In this document: piece after piece, positions 1 through 7,088 of the stretch | How the letters are laid out: each line of letters starts with the position of its first letter | How positions within the stretch are numbered: position 1 is the first letter of the stretch | From: Acidobacteriota bacterium | GTDB taxonomy: Bacteria; Acidobacteriota; Polarisedimenticolia; Gp22-AA2 | Direction of reading: 5' to 3' | Length of the DNA: 8,066 bases | Assembly: GCA_016202915.1 (NCBI GenBank) | Contig: JACQNT010000138.1 | Coordinates: 1-8,066, forward strand | Notes under the pieces: generated by a model | The model's database searches: none | Told to the model about the DNA's origin: nothing | What the model saw: the letters and a program-made list of their open reading frames with translations, nothing else | Made by a program: the position numbers and the translations under genes

Positions 1-466
1 GCTCCAGGTAGTACAGGGGCTTCTCCCCGGCGCGGTCCCGCCCCAGGACCAGGCGATCCTCCCGGGTGTCGAAGATCGCGAAGGCGAACATCCCGTTCAG
101 GCGGGAGACGAAGGAAAGGCCGTGCTCTTCGTACAGGTGGGGGATCACCTCGGTGTCGCAGCCGGTCTCGAAGCGGTGGCCGCGCGCCTCGAGGCCGGCG
201 CGGAGCTCGGGATAGTTGTAGATCTCGCCGTTGCAGATGACGCTCAGGCGCCGCGACTCGTCGCTGAAGGCCCGCGCGCCCGCCCCGAGATCGATGATGC
301 TCAGTCGCCGGAAGCCGAAGGTCAGGTGCGGCCGCTCGCCTCCGACCTCGGCGACGAGGGCGCCGTCCGGGCCGCGGTGCGTCAGGGTGTCGGCCATGGC
401 CGCCACCAGGCCAGGGTCGGGCCGCGCCTCCCCCCGGAGATCCGCGATGCCGACGATGCCGCACAT
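1..466 (-). CDS. asnB: Asparagine synthase (glutamine-hydrolysing), N-terminal part, cut by window edge
   Basis: This is the class II glutamine amidotransferase (Ntn) domain of an AsnB-type enzyme. The family takes ammonia from glutamine and passes it to a C-terminal ATP-dependent synthetase domain, which lies outside the window. The visible 155 residues begin MCGIVGIADLRGE, so Cys2 would be the N-terminal nucleophile after Met removal, and this fixes the start at 466. Further family motifs are THRGPDG (about 29-35), FRRLSIIDL, NGEIYNYPELR, CDTEVIPHLYEEHG, NGMFAFAIFD and GRDRAGEKPLYY. A purine-rich AAGGCGGG lies just upstream of the ATG. It follows the glycosyltransferase stop by 70 bases on the same strand, so co-transcription is likely. 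In glycan loci such proteins often amidate sugar acids or act in exopolysaccharide synthesis rather than making free asparagine. The substrate cannot be told from this half. The family call is firm; the symbol is at family level only. Confidence 0.93.
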   Translation of the reverse strand, partial: MCGIVGIADLRGEARPDPGLVAAMADTLTHRGPDGALVAEVGGERPHLTFGFRRLSIIDLGAGARAFSDESRRLSVICNGEIYNYPELRAGLEARGHRFETGCDTEVIPHLYEEHGLSFVSRLNGMFAFAIFDTREDRLVLGRDRAGEKPLYYLE

Positions 467-536
467 GATCCCGCCTTCCCAGCCTCGCCGGCGCGCACAG
501 TCGCCGGGCCAACGAAGAACGATACCACGGGGGAGA

Positions 537-2450
537 TCAGTGCGGGGGGTGCGCCCCCGCCCTGACGAACACCCCGCCGTGGAAATCCTCGTAAATCGTC
601 TCCAGGGGGAACATGGTCTCCCTGCCCAGCGCGGCGTAGGACTCCCTGGGCGCCAGCAGGTAGACGGCGGCACCGTCCCGGCGCAGCAGGTCGCGCATCG
701 CCTCTCCGGAGATCAGATGGAAGGAGGGATCGTGGAGATTGGCGGCGAGGTCTTGTCTGACGTAGTTGCTGGTGAAGATCCTCTTTCCCGGGTCGTCCAC
801 GACATCGATCGGACGGCGCAGGTAGAAGTTCAGTGAGGGCCGGTACTCGTCGTAGCAGATCACCCGGTCCTGCGGGGACAGTCTTCCGGCCAGGAATCGG
901 CTGACGGGGCGCGCCGATCGGGCCATGTCAACGTAGCCGGACACGGCCCGGGACAGGGGGATCATCACCCCGATGAGCGCGACCGCCAGGCCGAAGCCCA
1001 GAGCCGGCCGCCGGAGCCTCCTGGTCGCGAGCAGGACGGCCGCCGACCCGGTCAGCCCGGCCGCCGTCCACCCGAAGAGCGGCGCGCGCGTCAGGAGGAC
1101 GTCGTACTTCCCGCCCGAGACCCCGGGTCCCACCCCCAGGCTCACCAGCGCCAGGACGAGGGCGCCGGCGATGCAGGAGGCGGCGACCCATGCCGTCCCC
1201 AGCGACAGGTCTCTTCTGGCCGCGGCCCCCGGGTCCGCCTCCTCCGGCGCCCCCTCCCGGCGCCCGAACGAAGCCGCCCAGAGCCCGCTGCTCAAAAGGG
1301 CGACGGGCACCGCGCACGGGAGGATGTAGGAGATCCTCTTGGACACGACCAGCGAGAAGAAGAGCCACATGACGCCGAGCCACAGGCCGGCGTAGAGGAG
1401 GGCGGGGCTTCTCTCCGCGGCGCCGCCCAGGGCCCCGCGCCACCCCGCGCGCTGGATCGCTCCACGACCCGCCCCACGAAGCCACGCGAGGCCGCGCCGG
1501 CCCGCCGCGGCACCGCAGTATAGAATCCAGGGGAAGAATCCGCTCAGCACGACCTTGACATAGAAATAGAACGGCCGGGCCGTGTCGAACCTGTTCGAGG
1601 TCATCCTCTCGAGGTTCTCCCCGAGGAGGGCGTAGCGGAGGTACCCCGGGTTGCCCGCCGAGACCAGGAAGAGCCACGGCAGGACGATCGCGGCGTAGAT
1701 CAGCGCCCCGCTTCCCCATCCCATCCGCCGCAGCAGTCCGGGCCGTCCCCTGAGGACCGCCCACGCGACAGCGGCCAGGAGCGGCGCCACCAGGGCCACC
1801 GGCCCCTTCGTCAATGTCCCGGCGGCTGCGGAGGCGAAGAAAGCGATGCCGGCGAAGCGGGCGCGCCGCCCGTCCCCCTCCATCGCCTCGAAGGCGGCCA
1901 TGGCGCAGGCCGTCATGAAAAAAGCCAGCATCATGTCGAAGATGACCATCCGGCCGAAGACGATGTACAGGGGGGTCGTCGCCAGGATGATCCCGGAGAG
2001 CCAGCCGGCCCGCGGGCCCAGGTGCCGCCGGGCGAACCAGACGGTCAGGCCGATCCCCGCCAAGGCGAAGATGGCGGACGGCATCCGGGCGGCCAGCTCG
2101 TTGACCCCAAAGGTCCGGTAGGCGAGGGTGATCGTCCAGAAAAACGCGGGAGGCTTGTCGAGATAGCGGGCCCCGTTGATCCGCGGCGTGATCCAGTCTC
2201 CGGTGACGAGCATCTCGCGCGCCACTTCCGCGTTGCGTCCCTCGTCGGGATCGCGCAGTCCGGTCCGCCCGAGGCGGTAGAGGAAGACCGGGGAGAACAG
2301 CAGGAGGAGAAGAGCGCCGGCCAGCAGGCGCCGGGGGCCGGCCCGCGCCTCGCCGCGGGTCCACGACGTGGTCTTCCGGCTGTCGGTCGAAAGGGGCAGG
2401 TGTGTTCCTCCGCGGCGCGGACGGGGGCCGCGGCAGGATAAGCGCTCCAT
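537..2450 (-). CDS. PMT/ArnT-like (GT39/GT83) membrane glycosyltransferase
   Basis: A 637-residue integral membrane glycosyltransferase of the dolichyl-phosphate-mannose mannosyltransferase/ArnT superfamily. These enzymes transfer a sugar from a polyprenyl-phosphate carrier to a lipid or protein acceptor on the outer face of the inner membrane. After an Arg-rich N-terminus the first helix is at about 42-59. The family's first periplasmic loop follows, with DPDEGRNAEVAREM at 67-80 (the acidic pair is the expected catalytic and metal site), GDWITPRING and YLDKPP at 96-101. Further family features are RMVIFDMML near 167-175, TKGPVAL at 214-220, and an ENLERM...PFYFYVKVVLSGFFPW stretch near 278-308. 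About ten more helices and a soluble C-terminal domain of about 120 residues complete it. It lies 77 bases after the methyltransferase and 70 before asnB. The start is uncertain: the ATG at 2450 lacks a good ribosome site, while a strong GGAGG precedes an in-frame CTG at 2399. The donor sugar and acceptor are unknown. Confidence 0.9.
   Translation of the reverse strand: MERLSCRGPRPRRGGTHLPLSTDSRKTTSWTRGEARAGPRRLLAGALLLLLFSPVFLYRLGRTGLRDPDEGRNAEVAREMLVTGDWITPRINGARYLDKPPAFFWTITLAYRTFGVNELAARMPSAIFALAGIGLTVWFARRHLGPRAGWLSGIILATTPLYIVFGRMVIFDMMLAFFMTACAMAAFEAMEGDGRRARFAGIAFFASAAAGTLTKGPVALVAPLLAAVAWAVLRGRPGLLRRMGWGSGALIYAAIVLPWLFLVSAGNPGYLRYALLGENLERMTSNRFDTARPFYFYVKVVLSGFFPWILYCGAAAGRRGLAWLRGAGRGAIQRAGWRGALGGAAERSPALLYAGLWLGVMWLFFSLVVSKRISYILPCAVPVALLSSGLWAASFGRREGAPEEADPGAAARRDLSLGTAWVAASCIAGALVLALVSLGVGPGVSGGKYDVLLTRAPLFGWTAAGLTGSAAVLLATRRLRRPALGFGLAVALIGVMIPLSRAVSGYVDMARSARPVSRFLAGRLSPQDRVICYDEYRPSLNFYLRRPIDVVDDPGKRIFTSNYVRQDLAANLHDPSFHLISGEAMRDLLRRDGAAVYLLAPRESYAALGRETMFPLETIYEDFHGGVFVRAGAHPPH
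2407..2411 (-). promoter_or_regulatory. Strong Shine-Dalgarno GGAGG inside the annotated 5' end of the glycosyltransferase gene
   Basis: Minus-strand GGAGG lies 7 bases before CTG codon 18 (2399-2397) of the glycosyltransferase frame. The first 17 codons upstream of it have weaker G/C third-position bias than the body of the gene, and the ATG at 2450 has no comparable site. This raises the possibility that translation starts at the CTG. CTG starts are rare, so it remains a suggestion. Confidence 0.35.
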
Positions 2451-2527
2451 GCCGCGCCGTCAACCTGGAGTCCGATCCCTGCCCACCGGTCTTCCCTGGG
2501 GGGTGCAAAGAAGGATGAACTTCGACT

Positions 2528-3359
2528 TCAAGACGGTGAGACTCGGAAAGGAGCGGACATTCGATTGGAAAGGTTCCAGCGATGATACCGGTCATCGAGC
2601 CCGCAATGGGCGAGCAGGACCCGATACCCGAAGCACGTCTCCAGCAGCCGTTTCAGCGCGGAAGGGGTGTAGTAGAACAGGTGGTGCCAGGTGTCGTAGT
2701 GCTTCATGCTCCTCTTTTTCAGTCTGAACCTGGGAGAGAAAGGTTTTCAGCCGGCTGGAGAGCGATCCCAGGTTCGGCGAGGCGATGAAAAGGACCCCCG
2801 AGGCGTCGAGGATTTCCGCTGCCTTCCGGATGTAGGTCTGCGGGCTCTTCGGATGTTCCAGGACGTGATGGAGATACACGCAGTCATACCGGGAGGAGGT
2901 GAAGGGGATTTCCTCGAGAGAACCATGGAACACCTCGAAACCGTGACTCCTCACCCGGGAGATAGCCTTCTCGTCGATGTCGCATCCCTTCACCGTCCAA
3001 CCCCTGTCCCTCGCGATTGACATTTCGAGACCGTCACCGCATCCGACGGCGAGGAGGCGGCCGGGTCGGACGAATCTCTCCACCAGGGAAAAGTAGTAGT
3101 CGTGGACTTCCCGGCGCATCCGCTGGTCGAGGGGCGTGTTTTTTCCGGCGCCGGGGAAGTGAATCCCGGGATAGCGGTCATAGAGTTTCCTCAGATACTC
3201 GTCACTGTACTGAGGGTTCAGGAAGGTGATGTCGCATTCCCGGCAGCGAAAAATCTGCCGGTCCTGAAAGTCCACGGCGAATAATCGGATCCTGTCGGAA
3301 TCGCAGAGCAGGCAGCCGTTCAACGGTTCATCAAACAAGGCCCTCTCCGGGACCGGCAT
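2528..3359 (-). CDS. Class I SAM-dependent methyltransferase with N-terminal Cys4 motif, interrupted by a one-base frameshift
   Basis: The intact first frame reads 255 residues (3359 to 2592). Cysteines 16, 19, 39 and 42 (CLLC...CREC) form the zinc-type knuckle common in glycan-modifying methyltransferases. The Rossmann fold has LLAVGCGDG at 102-110 (motif I), acidic D127 in GCDID, LHHVLEH at 163-169 and FIASPN at 191-196. After about residue 209 this frame turns into low-bias nonsense, while the next frame continues with the family's usual C-terminus (YDTWHHLFYYTPSALKRLLE), ending at TGA 2530-2528. Removing one base gives a 276-residue protein. The extra base is probably in CCC at 2734-2732 or in the A-tract at 2719-2715, so this is either a sequencing error or a recent pseudogene. 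The likely job is O- or C-methylation of a sugar or glycan. An alternative TTG start at 3338 has a GGAG site 6 bases upstream; the ATG at 3359 has none. Confidence 0.85.
2714..2734 (-). other. Frameshift zone in the methyltransferase
   Basis: Within this stretch (minus strand CCCAGGTTCAGACTGAAAAAG) the coding signal moves by one base. The original frame continues for about 47 codons with A- and T-rich third positions. The shifted frame starts AAG CAC TAC GAC ACC TGG with G/C in nearly every third position and family-like sequence. One surplus C or A explains it. Confidence 0.8.
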
Positions 3360-3373
3360 GGCGCGGGGTCGTC

Positions 3374-3379
3374 ATTATA
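3374..3379 (-). promoter_or_regulatory. Consensus -10 box (TATAAT) for the minus-strand glycan block
   Basis: The minus strand reads GGATATAATGACG, a perfect TATAAT in otherwise very GC-rich DNA. Transcription starting 6-8 bases on would begin near 3367, only about 8 bases before the methyltransferase ATG at 3359. No good -35 hexamer sits at 16-19 bases, where the sequence is around GGCCAC, so an activator or an alternative -35 may be needed. Confidence 0.5.
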
Positions 3380-3410
3380 TCCTGCGGATCACCGGCGTGG
3401 CCGAGGAGCT

Positions 3411-3434
3411 GTTCCGGCGGCGGTTCCGGCGGCG
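3411..3434. repeat. Perfect 12-bp tandem direct repeat in the divergent promoter region
   Basis: GTTCCGGCGGCG occurs twice back to back (3411-3422 and 3423-3434) and ends 3 bases before the -35 box of the plus-strand promoter. Its place between the two divergent promoters fits a direct-repeat operator or activator site. Replication slippage in GC-rich DNA is the alternative. Confidence 0.75.
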
Positions 3435-3437
3435 AGG

Positions 3438-3466
3438 TTGCTCGCGTGGCGCTTTCGCGGTATATA
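3438..3466 (+). promoter_or_regulatory. Sigma70-type promoter for the propeller-amidohydrolase gene
   Basis: TTGCTC (3438-3443) is followed after exactly 17 bases by TATATA (3461-3466). This is an unusually AT-rich -10 for this sequence. A start near 3473 would give a leader of about 127 bases before the ATG at 3600. Three of six -35 positions match consensus, but they include the important TTG, and the spacing is optimal. Confidence 0.6.
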
Positions 3467-3514
3467 GGCGCTTCAATCGGGAGAGACGGTTCTGCCATCC
3501 GCCCCGCCGGCCCG

Positions 3515-3538
3515 CGGCGCGCCCGCACGGGAGCGCCG
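3515..3538 (+). other. GC-rich hairpin in the predicted 5' leader
   Basis: Bases 3515-3520 pair with 3533-3538 and 3522-3524 with 3529-3531, around a GCAC loop with a single G-A mismatch, giving nine G-C pairs. It lies between the predicted transcription start and the ribosome site of the downstream gene. There is no T-run, so it is not a typical terminator. GC-rich sequence makes chance hairpins common, so a function is only possible. Confidence 0.4.
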
Positions 3539-3586
3539 GCGTGCCGCAACCGTGATCAGGGAAGAGGCCGTCCTCCGGACACCTCA

Positions 3587-3591
3587 TGAGG
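3587..3591 (+). promoter_or_regulatory. Ribosome binding site that sets the amidohydrolase start
   Basis: TGAGG lies 8 bases before the ATG at 3600. The longer frame opens at a GTG at 3552, but that codon has no such site, and starting there would put 16 extra residues before a clear signal-type N-terminus. The ATG is therefore preferred. Confidence 0.65.
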
Positions 3592-3599
3592 CACCGTCC

Positions 3600-6500
3600 A
3601 TGACCCGCTCGCGTCGCACCGGCTGGTGGATCTCGCTCGTCCTGGCCTTCGTCCCTCCGTTCCTCTTCGACGGCCTCTTCGCCGGACGCCCCGACCCGCC
3701 TCCGGCGTCTCCCGGATCTCCCCCGCAGGCCGGGCCGGCCGGCGAGAAGCAAGAGGAGAAGAAGCCGCCCAGACTGGACATCAACGCGACGCCGGAGAAG
3801 GCCAGGATGGTCGAGTTCACCACAGACGAAGGGACCTGGATGAACGTGGACGTCTCTCCCGACGGAAAGACGATCCTCTTCGACCTCCTCGGGGATCTTT
3901 ACCGGATGCCGATCGCCGGCGGGAAGGCGGAGCGGATCACCTCGGGCCCGGCCTACGACTACGCCGCGCGCTACTCCCCCGACGGGAAAACGATCGCCTT
4001 CTGCAGCGACCGCGGCGGCAACATGAACCTCTGGCTGATGGGATCGGACGGTTCTTCCCCCCGGCCTCTGACGGAGGAGAAGGGCGCCGTCCTCTCCTCC
4101 CCCTCCTGGACGCCGGACGGCCTGTACGTTCTGGCGCGCAAGGAGGAGACGAGCCGGGCCGGCATCCCGCCGGTCGAGCTGTGGATGTATCACCGCGACG
4201 GCGGGGCGGGGGTACGAATCATTCCCAAGGACAAGATCCACACCGTGGCGGGGCCGGTGGCCAGCCCCGACGGCCGCTACATCTACCTCACCGGCCGCGA
4301 GAGAAGGTTTTCCTACGTCTCCGACGTTTACGAAGGCCTGTGGCATGTCCTCCGCTTCGACAGGAGGACGGGTGAGATCGTCCGACTGACCTCGCCGCCC
4401 GGGGGAGGGCTGCGGCCGACCCTTTCGCCGGACGGGAAGCGGCTGGCGTACGCGCGTCGCGAGGATGCCCGCAACACTCTCGTGCTGCGCGATCTCGACA
4501 CCGGCGCCGAGAGGATCCTGAGCCGGGACCTCTCCCGGGACGAGCAGGAGGGGTTCGCCCAGATGGACGTTTTCCCCGGGGCCGCCTTCACCCCCGACGG
4601 GCGGTCCCTGATCTACTGGAGCGACGGGAAGATCCGCCGGATCCACCTGGACGCGCGGCTGGACCTGGGCGCGGCCGCCGCGACCGTGGTGCCGTTCAGC
4701 GCCGACGTGTCGCTGGCCCTGCGGCCGCTCCTGCGCGTCGAGCGGCCGGCGTGGGACCCGGATCTCCGCGTGAGGCTCCTGCGCTGGCCCACACTCTCCC
4801 CGGACGGGAGGCGCGTGGCGTTCGATGCGCTGGGGAAGATCTGGATCTGCGACATCCGCGACGGCAAGGCCGGCCCGCCCCGGCGGCTGACGCGCGGCAG
4901 CGCGCGCGAGTACGCGCCGGAGTTCTCCCCTGACGGCCGCTCCATCGCCTACGTCTCCTGGTCCGACCGGGACCTGGGGCACGTCTGGAAGATCCCGGCC
5001 CGGGGCGGATCGCCCGTCCGGCTCACCCGCCGCGGAGGGCATTACGCCAACCCCGCCTGGTCGCCCAAGGGGGACACCATCGCCATCGTCGTGGGGACGG
5101 GAGCGGAGTCGCGCGGCCAGCAGCCGGAATACGATCCGTACTACGAGATCCGCCTTCTCCCCTCCGAACCCGGCCCGGAGGGGGCCGATCCGCGCCTCGT
5201 CACCTCCGTCTCCCTCATCGAGTCGCTGCGGTTCCACCCGATCGCCACCTGGAGCCCCGAGGGGGACCGGCTCTTCTTCGAGGAGAGCCTTCCCCGCCCC
5301 GGGCCGTACGAGGACCCCAAGGTGGACCTGGTATCGGTCCGGCTGGACGGCACGGACAAACAGCGCCACCTCCGCTTCGTGCAGGTGGAGGACGCCGTCC
5401 CGTCACCGGACGGGGCCTGGGTGGCGTACGTGAGCCGGGACGACGTCCACGTCACGGCGCTGCCCCGGGCCGGCGCGGAGCCGGTCGAGATCAGCCCCGA
5501 GAAGTCCCCGGTGCCGGTCTACCACCTCAGCACCGAGGGGGGCGGCTACGTCGGCTGGGCGGACGGCGGGCGGACCGTCGTCTGGGGGATGGGGAACACC
5601 ATCTATCGCCAGAACCTGGACCGCGTGCGGGAGGCGGTCGCGAAGCAGGCGCAGGAGGCCAGGGAGAAGGAGCGCGCGAAGGAAACCGGAAAGGAAGGCG
5701 GAAAGGAGAGCGATGAGGCGGCGTCCCCGAAGAAGCCGGAACTCCCGAAGCCGGAGGCGATCGTCGTGGATCTGGTCGTGCCGCGGCCGCGCCCGGCCGG
5801 ATCGGTTGTCCTCAGGAACGCGCGCGCCATCACCATGCGCGGCGACGAGGTCCTGGATCGGGCCGACCTCGTGGTCACGGGAAACCGGATCGCGGCGATC
5901 GGCCGGCAGGGATCCGTGCAGGCGCCCCCCGGCGCCGCTTCCTTCGATCTGGGCGGCATGACGGTCATCCCCGGCCTCGTGGACGTGCACGCCCACCTGC
6001 ATTACTCGGCGTTCGAGATCTTCCCGGAGAAGAAATGGGAGTACGTGGCGAACCTGGCGTACGGCGTCACCACGACGCACGATCCGTCCGCCCACAGCCT
6101 GGACGTCTTCGCCGAAGGGGAGCTGGTGGAGGCGGGGGAGATGATCGGCCCGCGCATCTTCTCCAGCGGCGACGTCCTGTACGGCGGGGCGCAGGCGGCG
6201 CAGCACGCGAAGGTGGACAGCCTGGAGGACGCGCTGCACGCCGTGCGGCGGATGAAGACGTACGGGGCGCACTGGCTCAAGGTGTACCAGCAGCCGCGGC
6301 GCGAGCAGAGGATCTGGTTCGTGGAGGCGGCCCGCCAGGAAGGGATCGCGGCCACGATGGAAGGGGCGGGGGAGCTGCACACCGATATGACGAACTTCCT
6401 GGACGGCTTCACCGGGTTGGAGCACTCCCTGCCGGTCCGTCTCTACAAGGACGTCGTCACCCTGGCGGCCCGGTCGGGGACCGCGTACACGCCCACCCTC

Positions 6501-7040
6501 CTGGTCTCCTACGGCGGCCCGACGGCGGAGCATTACTTCTACCAGCACGCCAACCCGCACGACGACGAGCGACTCGCACGGTTCACGCCCCACGAGATGC
6601 TCGATCGCCTGGGGCGCCGCCGCATGTGGTACCCGGAGGACGAGTTCCACTTCCCGACGGTCGCCGCCGGCGCGGCGCGGATCGCGCGCCAGGGAGGGCG
6701 CGTCTGCCTCGGCGCCCACGGGCAGCTCCAGGGCCTCGGCGCGCACTGGGAGATGTGGGCCTTCACCGTCGGAGACGGCGCCATGACCCCGATGGAGGCG
6801 CTGCGCGCCGCCACCTGGAGCGGCGCGGAGGCCCTCGGGTTCGGGAAGGACCTGGGGACGCTCGAGGCCGGCAAGCTGGCCGACCTGGTGGTCATCGACG
6901 GCGACCCGCTGGCCGACATCCGCCGCTCGGCTCAGGTCCTCTACACGATGAAGGACGGCGTCCTCTACGATGCCGCCACGATGAACGCCCTCTGGCCGGA
7001 GAGGAAATCTCTGGGGACGTTCTTCTGGCAGCGGCCGTGA
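3600..7040 (+). CDS. Exported TolB-like (PD40) beta-propeller / amidohydrolase fusion protein
   Basis: A 1146-residue protein. Residues 1-29 (MTRSRRTGWW then a hydrophobic run) look like a Sec signal or membrane anchor, followed by a Pro-rich spacer. About eleven PD40/TolB-type propeller motifs of the form SPDG+.I.. lie near residues 86, 126, 171, 222, 276, 331, 400, 443, 488, 552 and 602. A Lys/Glu-rich linker (about 675-719) leads to a metal-dependent amidohydrolase domain (about 735-1125). That domain has the HAH metal pair at H797/H799, GVTTTHDPS with H827, LKVYQQ with K894, H927, GLEHS with H942, and a C-terminal LEAGKLADLVVIDGDPLADI segment typical of the superfamily. The usual GTD aspartate is replaced by AHGQLQG (H1040). 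I recall this as the pattern of this TolB-amidohydrolase subfamily, but could not check it. It probably acts in the periplasm or outside the cell as a hydrolase of cyclic amides, peptides or similar; the substrate is unknown. It is transcribed divergently from the glycan genes. Confidence 0.92.
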   Translation: MTRSRRTGWWISLVLAFVPPFLFDGLFAGRPDPPPASPGSPPQAGPAGEKQEEKKPPRLDINATPEKARMVEFTTDEGTWMNVDVSPDGKTILFDLLGDLYRMPIAGGKAERITSGPAYDYAARYSPDGKTIAFCSDRGGNMNLWLMGSDGSSPRPLTEEKGAVLSSPSWTPDGLYVLARKEETSRAGIPPVELWMYHRDGGAGVRIIPKDKIHTVAGPVASPDGRYIYLTGRERRFSYVSDVYEGLWHVLRFDRRTGEIVRLTSPPGGGLRPTLSPDGKRLAYARREDARNTLVLRDLDTGAERILSRDLSRDEQEGFAQMDVFPGAAFTPDGRSLIYWSDGKIRRIHLDARLDLGAAAATVVPFSADVSLALRPLLRVERPAWDPDLRVRLLRWPTLSPDGRRVAFDALGKIWICDIRDGKAGPPRRLTRGSAREYAPEFSPDGRSIAYVSWSDRDLGHVWKIPARGGSPVRLTRRGGHYANPAWSPKGDTIAIVVGTGAESRGQQPEYDPYYEIRLLPSEPGPEGADPRLVTSVSLIESLRFHPIATWSPEGDRLFFEESLPRPGPYEDPKVDLVSVRLDGTDKQRHLRFVQVEDAVPSPDGAWVAYVSRDDVHVTALPRAGAEPVEISPEKSPVPVYHLSTEGGGYVGWADGGRTVVWGMGNTIYRQNLDRVREAVAKQAQEAREKERAKETGKEGGKESDEAASPKKPELPKPEAIVVDLVVPRPRPAGSVVLRNARAITMRGDEVLDRADLVVTGNRIAAIGRQGSVQAPPGAASFDLGGMTVIPGLVDVHAHLHYSAFEIFPEKKWEYVANLAYGVTTTHDPSAHSLDVFAEGELVEAGEMIGPRIFSSGDVLYGGAQAAQHAKVDSLEDALHAVRRMKTYGAHWLKVYQQPRREQRIWFVEAARQEGIAATMEGAGELHTDMTNFLDGFTGLEHSLPVRLYKDVVTLAARSGTAYTPTLLVSYGGPTAEHYFYQHANPHDDERLARFTPHEMLDRLGRRRMWYPEDEFHFPTVAAGAARIARQGGRVCLGAHGQLQGLGAHWEMWAFTVGDGAMTPMEALRAATWSGAEALGFGKDLGTLEAGKLADLVVIDGDPLADIRRSAQVLYTMKDGVLYDAATMNALWPERKSLGTFFWQRP

Positions 7041-7045
7041 GAGGG

Positions 7046-7071
7046 GCCGTCCCGTGAACGCAGCCGTCCCG
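7046..7071. repeat. Short direct repeat in the gap after the amidohydrolase gene
   Basis: GCCGTCCCG occurs at 7046-7054 and 7063-7071. The second copy can also pair (CCGTCC with GGACGG at 7081-7086) to form a weak stem. No T-run follows, so the gap shows no clear terminator, and the downstream gene is probably co-transcribed. Confidence 0.3.
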
Positions 7072-7088
7072 CGCCGGCCCGGACGGGC

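Noticed and set aside
122..836. Plus-strand open frames across the asnB region
   Set aside because: They are antisense to the MCGIVG amidotransferase frame and the 3' end of the glycosyltransferase gene, and have no recognisable product.
928..2595. Minus-strand open frame of 555 codons overlapping the glycosyltransferase
   Set aside because: It is an alternative frame of the glycosyltransferase with Arg/Pro/Gly-rich nonsense; the real frame has the family motifs and membrane helices.
2714..2734. Programmed ribosomal frameshift in the methyltransferase
   Set aside because: The restored frame needs a +1 (or -2) step. The A-tract is only five long, and no stop codon, pseudoknot or upstream ribosome site of the usual stimulatory kind is evident. 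A one-base insertion is simpler.
3375..5369. Long minus-strand open frame (664 codons) opposite the propeller domain
   Set aside because: It is the antisense of a high-GC gene whose third positions are mostly G or C, which removes stop codons. The product is a Gly/Arg/Asp-rich string without domains, while the plus strand carries a clear family.
7041..7088. Rho-independent terminator after the amidohydrolase gene
   Set aside because: The only pairing (CCGTCC with GGACGG) is a 6-bp stem with an 11-base loop and no following T-run.
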